This document shows positions 15,227 through 18,185 of a stretch of DNA of 18,185 nt, in pieces. Each line of letters opens with the position of its first letter. Within the stretch, counting starts at the first letter, position 1. A program made the translations under genes and the position numbers. Source of the stretch: CAVSWN01 sp046728115 (GTDB lineage: Bacteria; Acidobacteriota; Vicinamibacteria; Vicinamibacterales; CAVVIG01); the NCBI GenBank assembly GCA_046728115.1, contig JBKPDW010000597.1, positions 1 to 18,185 of the forward strand. The letters are read 5' to 3'. Below the pieces are notes generated by a model. That model saw only the letters and a program-made list of their open reading frames with translations, was not told the DNA's origin and did no database searches.

Positions 15227-15578
15227 CCGTACCTCCTGTGGCATGCACCACATGAGGCTGTGCTTGTGACTCGGCGGCGCGCCGCGCCGTCTGTAACACG
15301 GTCTTCAATTCCAACAACGCCCGACAGTCCACGATCGGCGTGGTGGTCAGCCGCAGGGGATCACACGAGGCCGGGTCAAACATCCAGGCAGGCACTTCCA
15401 GACACCGGTCATTTCGCTGGTCATCGAAGCCGCACCGACACACGGGGTGTCCGCCTTTGCTCAGCGCCTCGTACACCGTGGCAACCCGTCCGAACCACGG
15501 ATGCCACCGGTACCGGACTTCGCGAGATTCAGTAATGTGAGTGTTGCGTTGTCGACTTTTACCATCGGGCGCGCACAC
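15227..15578 (-). pseudogene. Accessory ORF of the recombinase module (RWHPW motif)
   Basis: A minus-strand frame, possibly from GTG 15578, encodes NTHITESREVRYRWHPWFGR, later LEVPAWMFDPASCDPLRL and VDCRALLELKTVLQTARRA. The sequence IT..R.VRY.WHPW.GR followed by a W-M-F-D segment resembles small proteins encoded with integrases and recombinases in soil bacteria (Y4bD-like or DUF5372-like), whose function is not known. The frame has no stop until 15048, past the start of the next small gene, so the natural end may have been lost. No good ribosome site marks the start and ATG codons are absent in the conserved part. It could be an intact short gene, but since the rest of the module is broken I class it as a relic. 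Confidence 0.45.
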
Positions 15579-15888
15579 ATCTCGGCCTCGAGAAAGACGC
15601 GCCAGATCATCGCCTACGGAGCAAACCATCAGCAGGACCGATCGTCGCGATCGCCGAAGTCGGTGGGCTCCATCACCGATACGAACGGCGAGCGGCGTAA
15701 CGCCTCCCTGCAAACCGCCCGCACACTTCGCTCAACCGCTGTGTGCCGCGTCGCTGACAGTGATTATCACCGCAAACGGCGGATCGACAAGGCGCTTGAA
15801 CAAGCGGTCGACGTCCTTCGCGCTTCACTTGGTGGAATGTCGCTCAGGGGCCCGCCGCGGTTTTGGCGAACGTCACCCGACACCACTG
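15579..15888. other. Intergenic region, no gene supported
   Basis: Open frames here on both strands lack ribosome sites and recognisable motifs. One perfect short palindrome CGATCG-TCG-CGATCG lies at 15639-15653. The region separates the minus-strand recombinase module from the plus-strand PQQ gene and probably marks the module's right border. Confidence 0.35.
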
Positions 15889-15894
15889 TATGAT
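15889..15894 (+). promoter_or_regulatory. Possible -10 box (TATGAT) for the PQQ dehydrogenase gene
   Basis: TATGAT (five of six) lies 123 bases before the chosen start. A TTGGCG at 15863-15868 is 20 bases upstream, too far for an ideal -35. The assignment is tentative. A leader of about 115 bases would result. Confidence 0.3.
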
Positions 15895-16017
15895 CACGCC
15901 CGTGACACCCGCACTTTCGGTGCGCGCTGGGCGCGAGTTCATCACTTGCGAAAGCTAACAGTCGGCGACGGGATGCGAAACCTGACGCGCAAGACTTTTG
16001 CAGAAGGGAGTCAGGCG

Positions 16018-18185
16018 ATGAGAGCTTGGTCGATCGGAATTCTTGCGGGCGGTGTGCTGGCTTACGGAGTGATGGCAGCGCAGACGCCTGCCAAAACGGC
16101 TGGGTCGCAAGGCGCCGCCAAGACTGCGTCTGCGGGACAGGCGGCGAAGGGCAGTGGTGCACCAGGCAACGTGACTCAAGCGCGCGTGCTGGCCGAGGCT
16201 GGCCGTGGCGACAACTGGCTGGTGAACGGCGGAAATTTTGAGTCCCAGCACTTCAGTCCGCTGAAGAGCATTACGGACCAGAACATCGGCGGGCTGGGCC
16301 TGGCGTGGGCGCTCCCGGTGCACAGTCCGATGGGTCTTTCGGCGGAGCCGATCGTCGTAGATGGGGTGATCTATCTGGGGGCTCCGTTGGACATTGTGTA
16401 CGCAATTGATGGCGCGACGGGAAAGGTCCTCTGGGGATTCGATCCGCACATCCGCATCAACGGCCCATGGCGTAACTCCTATGAAGGGCGCAAGAATCGC
16501 GGCGTCGCCGTGTGGAACGGCAAGGTGTACGTCGGGACTGGCGACTGCCGTATGGTCGCGATTGATGCCGCCACGGGGAAGCAGGTGTGGGCAACCCCAG
16601 TATGCGATGCCGATCAGACCGGGATTACTGAAGCGCCGCGCGTCGGCGACGGCAAGGTGTTCACTGGTTGGGCCGGCATGGAGTACGACGTGCGCGGTGG
16701 CGTCGTGGCCGTTGACGCCGAGACGGGCAAGAAAGTCTGGACGTTCTGGACAACGCCCGGCGATCCGTCGAAGCCGTACGAATCGAAAACGATGGAGGCG
16801 GCCGCCAAAACCTGGGTTGGGGAATCGTGGAAGCTCGGTGGTGCCAACGTGTGGACCGCGATGACCTACGAAGCGGTCACGAACCTGTTGCTCTTCGGGA
16901 CCTCGACCACCGGCGAGGACGTGGGTGATTTCACCGGCATCAAATCGGGCGGCAGCCGGTTGTTCGCCAACTCGATCGTGGCGGTGAACGCTTCGACGGG
17001 CCAGTACGTATGGCACTACCAGACGAATACGCCACCAAATGGCGCGGAGGAGTTTCACATCCTCGAGGCCAATATCGTCGTGGACGGAAAAGAGCAGCGG
17101 GCCGTCATGACCATTCCGAGAAACGGGGTGTTTTACACGCTCGACGCGCGCACCGGGAAGGCGATTGTTCCGCCGCGGGGAATCGATGGCGCGGCGGTGT
17201 CCGCCCTGAAGCAGATTGATTTGAACGCTGTGCCATCCGCCGCGCCCGGCGCTGTGGCGGGCACTCAAACCGGCGGAGCGCCAGACGAGAACGCGACGTT
17301 GACGTACGGCGAAGCGAGCCGGAACAACAATGCAAACGGCCCCACTACCAGCATTGGGCATGCGTGGTTCCCCATGGGCTACAACGCGCAGACGGGACTC
17401 ATGTACATTCCAGCGTACGAGAACCTCGGGAGGGGTGCCGCTCGAGGAACTTTAGCTCACGGCAAGCTCGTCGCGTATGACCCGATCAAGCAAGCGCCAC
17501 GCTGGGTCGCGACCGTCCCGCTCTCGGTCAACGGCGGCGTCCTGGCCACGGCCGGGAATCTCGTGTTCTTCGGCGACGCGAGCGGGGACTTCTCGGCGTA
17601 CGCCGCAGACACCGGCAAAAGAATCTGGTCCGTCGAAACGGGCTCGGCGATCCAGTCGGTCCCGGTGAGTTATGTGGTGAATGGCGAGCAATACGTGCTG
17701 ATGCCCATCGGACTCGGTGGCGGATTTCGGTTGTTCGGGCGCGTGAGCGATATGGCGACCATGGAAACGAAACGGGGCCCGGCGGCCCTGATGGCGTTCA
17801 AGCTGGGTGGCAAAGCGGCGATGCCAAAGATTCAAGCCTACATTCCCGCCGTGCCGAAGCCACCCGAGCAAACGGCCAGCCCGGAAAAGGTTCAGCAGGG
17901 CCAGCGAGTGTACAACAAATTCTTCTGTCAGAAGTGTCACTCCCCTGAGGCGGATGGGAGCGGCGCGTGGGCGCTTGATGGCGAGGTGCCCGATCTGCGG
18001 TACATGCCGCTCAGTGTTCATCGGCGCTTCGGCGCGATTGTGTTAGGGGGCAGCAACAAGGCGAAGGGCATGCCAGCATACGGAACCCCTCCGGGCTGGC
18101 CGTGGATCAAGACCGGGATGACGCAGGAAGAAGCAGACGCGCTTCACGCGTACCTCATCGACGTGCAGTGGAAGACATACAAGGA
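16018..18185 (+). CDS. PQQ-dependent dehydrogenase (quinohemoprotein) with C-terminal cytochrome c, 3' end outside window
   Basis: 722 residues are visible and the frame is open at the right edge. A signal peptide (MRAWSIGILAGGVLAYGVMA, cleavage near AAQ) directs it to the periplasm. An eight-bladed quinoprotein propeller follows, with repeated tryptophan-docking motifs such as VYAIDGATGKVLWGF, MVAIDAATGKQVWAT, VVAVDAETGKKVWTF, IVAVNASTGQYVWHY and FYTLDARTGK. A cytochrome c domain follows the propeller: CQKCH at 637-641 binds heme, and KGMPAYG probably supplies the axial Met. Such enzymes oxidise alcohols or aldehydes and pass electrons to the fused heme. The loop after VWHYQT, where the family often has a W-D/N-Y-D/T motif, reads NGAEEFHI (341-348) instead, so the substrate is unclear. 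GGGAG at 16006-16010 favours this ATG. An in-frame ATG at 15973 would add 15 residues before the signal peptide. Confidence 0.9.
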   Translation, partial: MRAWSIGILAGGVLAYGVMAAQTPAKTAGSQGAAKTASAGQAAKGSGAPGNVTQARVLAEAGRGDNWLVNGGNFESQHFSPLKSITDQNIGGLGLAWALPVHSPMGLSAEPIVVDGVIYLGAPLDIVYAIDGATGKVLWGFDPHIRINGPWRNSYEGRKNRGVAVWNGKVYVGTGDCRMVAIDAATGKQVWATPVCDADQTGITEAPRVGDGKVFTGWAGMEYDVRGGVVAVDAETGKKVWTFWTTPGDPSKPYESKTMEAAAKTWVGESWKLGGANVWTAMTYEAVTNLLLFGTSTTGEDVGDFTGIKSGGSRLFANSIVAVNASTGQYVWHYQTNTPPNGAEEFHILEANIVVDGKEQRAVMTIPRNGVFYTLDARTGKAIVPPRGIDGAAVSALKQIDLNAVPSAAPGAVAGTQTGGAPDENATLTYGEASRNNNANGPTTSIGHAWFPMGYNAQTGLMYIPAYENLGRGAARGTLAHGKLVAYDPIKQAPRWVATVPLSVNGGVLATAGNLVFFGDASGDFSAYAADTGKRIWSVETGSAIQSVPVSYVVNGEQYVLMPIGLGGGFRLFGRVSDMATMETKRGPAALMAFKLGGKAAMPKIQAYIPAVPKPPEQTASPEKVQQGQRVYNKFFCQKCHSPEADGSGAWALDGEVPDLRYMPLSVHRRFGAIVLGGSNKAKGMPAYGTPPGWPWIKTGMTQEEADALHAYLIDVQWKTYK

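Noticed and set aside
15955..17361. 468-codon minus-strand frame opposite the PQQ gene
   Set aside because: Antisense shadow. The plus strand carries a signal peptide, propeller repeats and a heme motif.
1..18185. CRISPR arrays, tRNA or rRNA genes
   Set aside because: No regularly spaced repeats, no tRNA TPsiC-like segments in a cloverleaf context and no rRNA-like stretches were seen by eye.

Overview
The window looks like a high-GC chromosomal stretch from an Acidobacteriota bacterium, probably Vicinamibacteria-like. This is inferred from the mix of families: an Oar-type TonB-dependent receptor with an N-terminal carboxypeptidase-regulatory domain, a serine/threonine kinase fused to a beta-propeller, a DUF3014 protein, a PQQ quinohemoprotein and a di-heme oxidoreductase. 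No rRNA, tRNA or CRISPR array was seen.

Layout, left to right. A BamE/SmpA-like lipoprotein gene (minus, cut by the left edge) diverges from a small Mth938-domain protein (470-820). About 600 bases of degenerate sequence follow, then two decayed secreted-protein relics (1452-1992). These run into a di-heme cytochrome c oxidoreductase (1949-3388) whose GC is clearly lower than its neighbours. A transposase C-terminal remnant (3512-3727) abuts a truncated, frameshifted alpha/beta-hydrolase tail (3728-4161). A divergent but apparently active-site-complete malate synthase occupies 4303-6633. A kinase/propeller gene (7053-8627) has lost most of its kinase domain and carries frame changes. It is followed by a DUF3014 membrane-anchored protein (8739-9584) and a small phage-like basic protein (9818-10183).

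On the minus strand lie a transposase N-terminal remnant (10352-10523), an intact TonB-dependent receptor (10644-13487) with a consensus -35 promoter, and a decayed large serine recombinase module (13820-15578). The recombinase catalytic-serine motif is still present in the DNA but is read out of frame. The window ends in a PQQ-dependent dehydrogenase with a C-terminal cytochrome c domain (16018 to the right edge).

The intact genes do not form one pathway. The TonB receptor, PQQ quinohemoprotein and di-heme protein are all cell-envelope or periplasmic, fitting scavenging and periplasmic oxidation. Malate synthase would serve the glyoxylate shunt, but no isocitrate lyase is present here. The main theme is decay: at least eight genes are broken, and three unrelated mobile-element remnants sit among them. 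I found no convincing new defence or biosynthetic system. The points most worth checking are the recombinase motif frameshifts, the kinase deletion, the recurrent short-leader promoters and the altered active-site loop of the PQQ enzyme.
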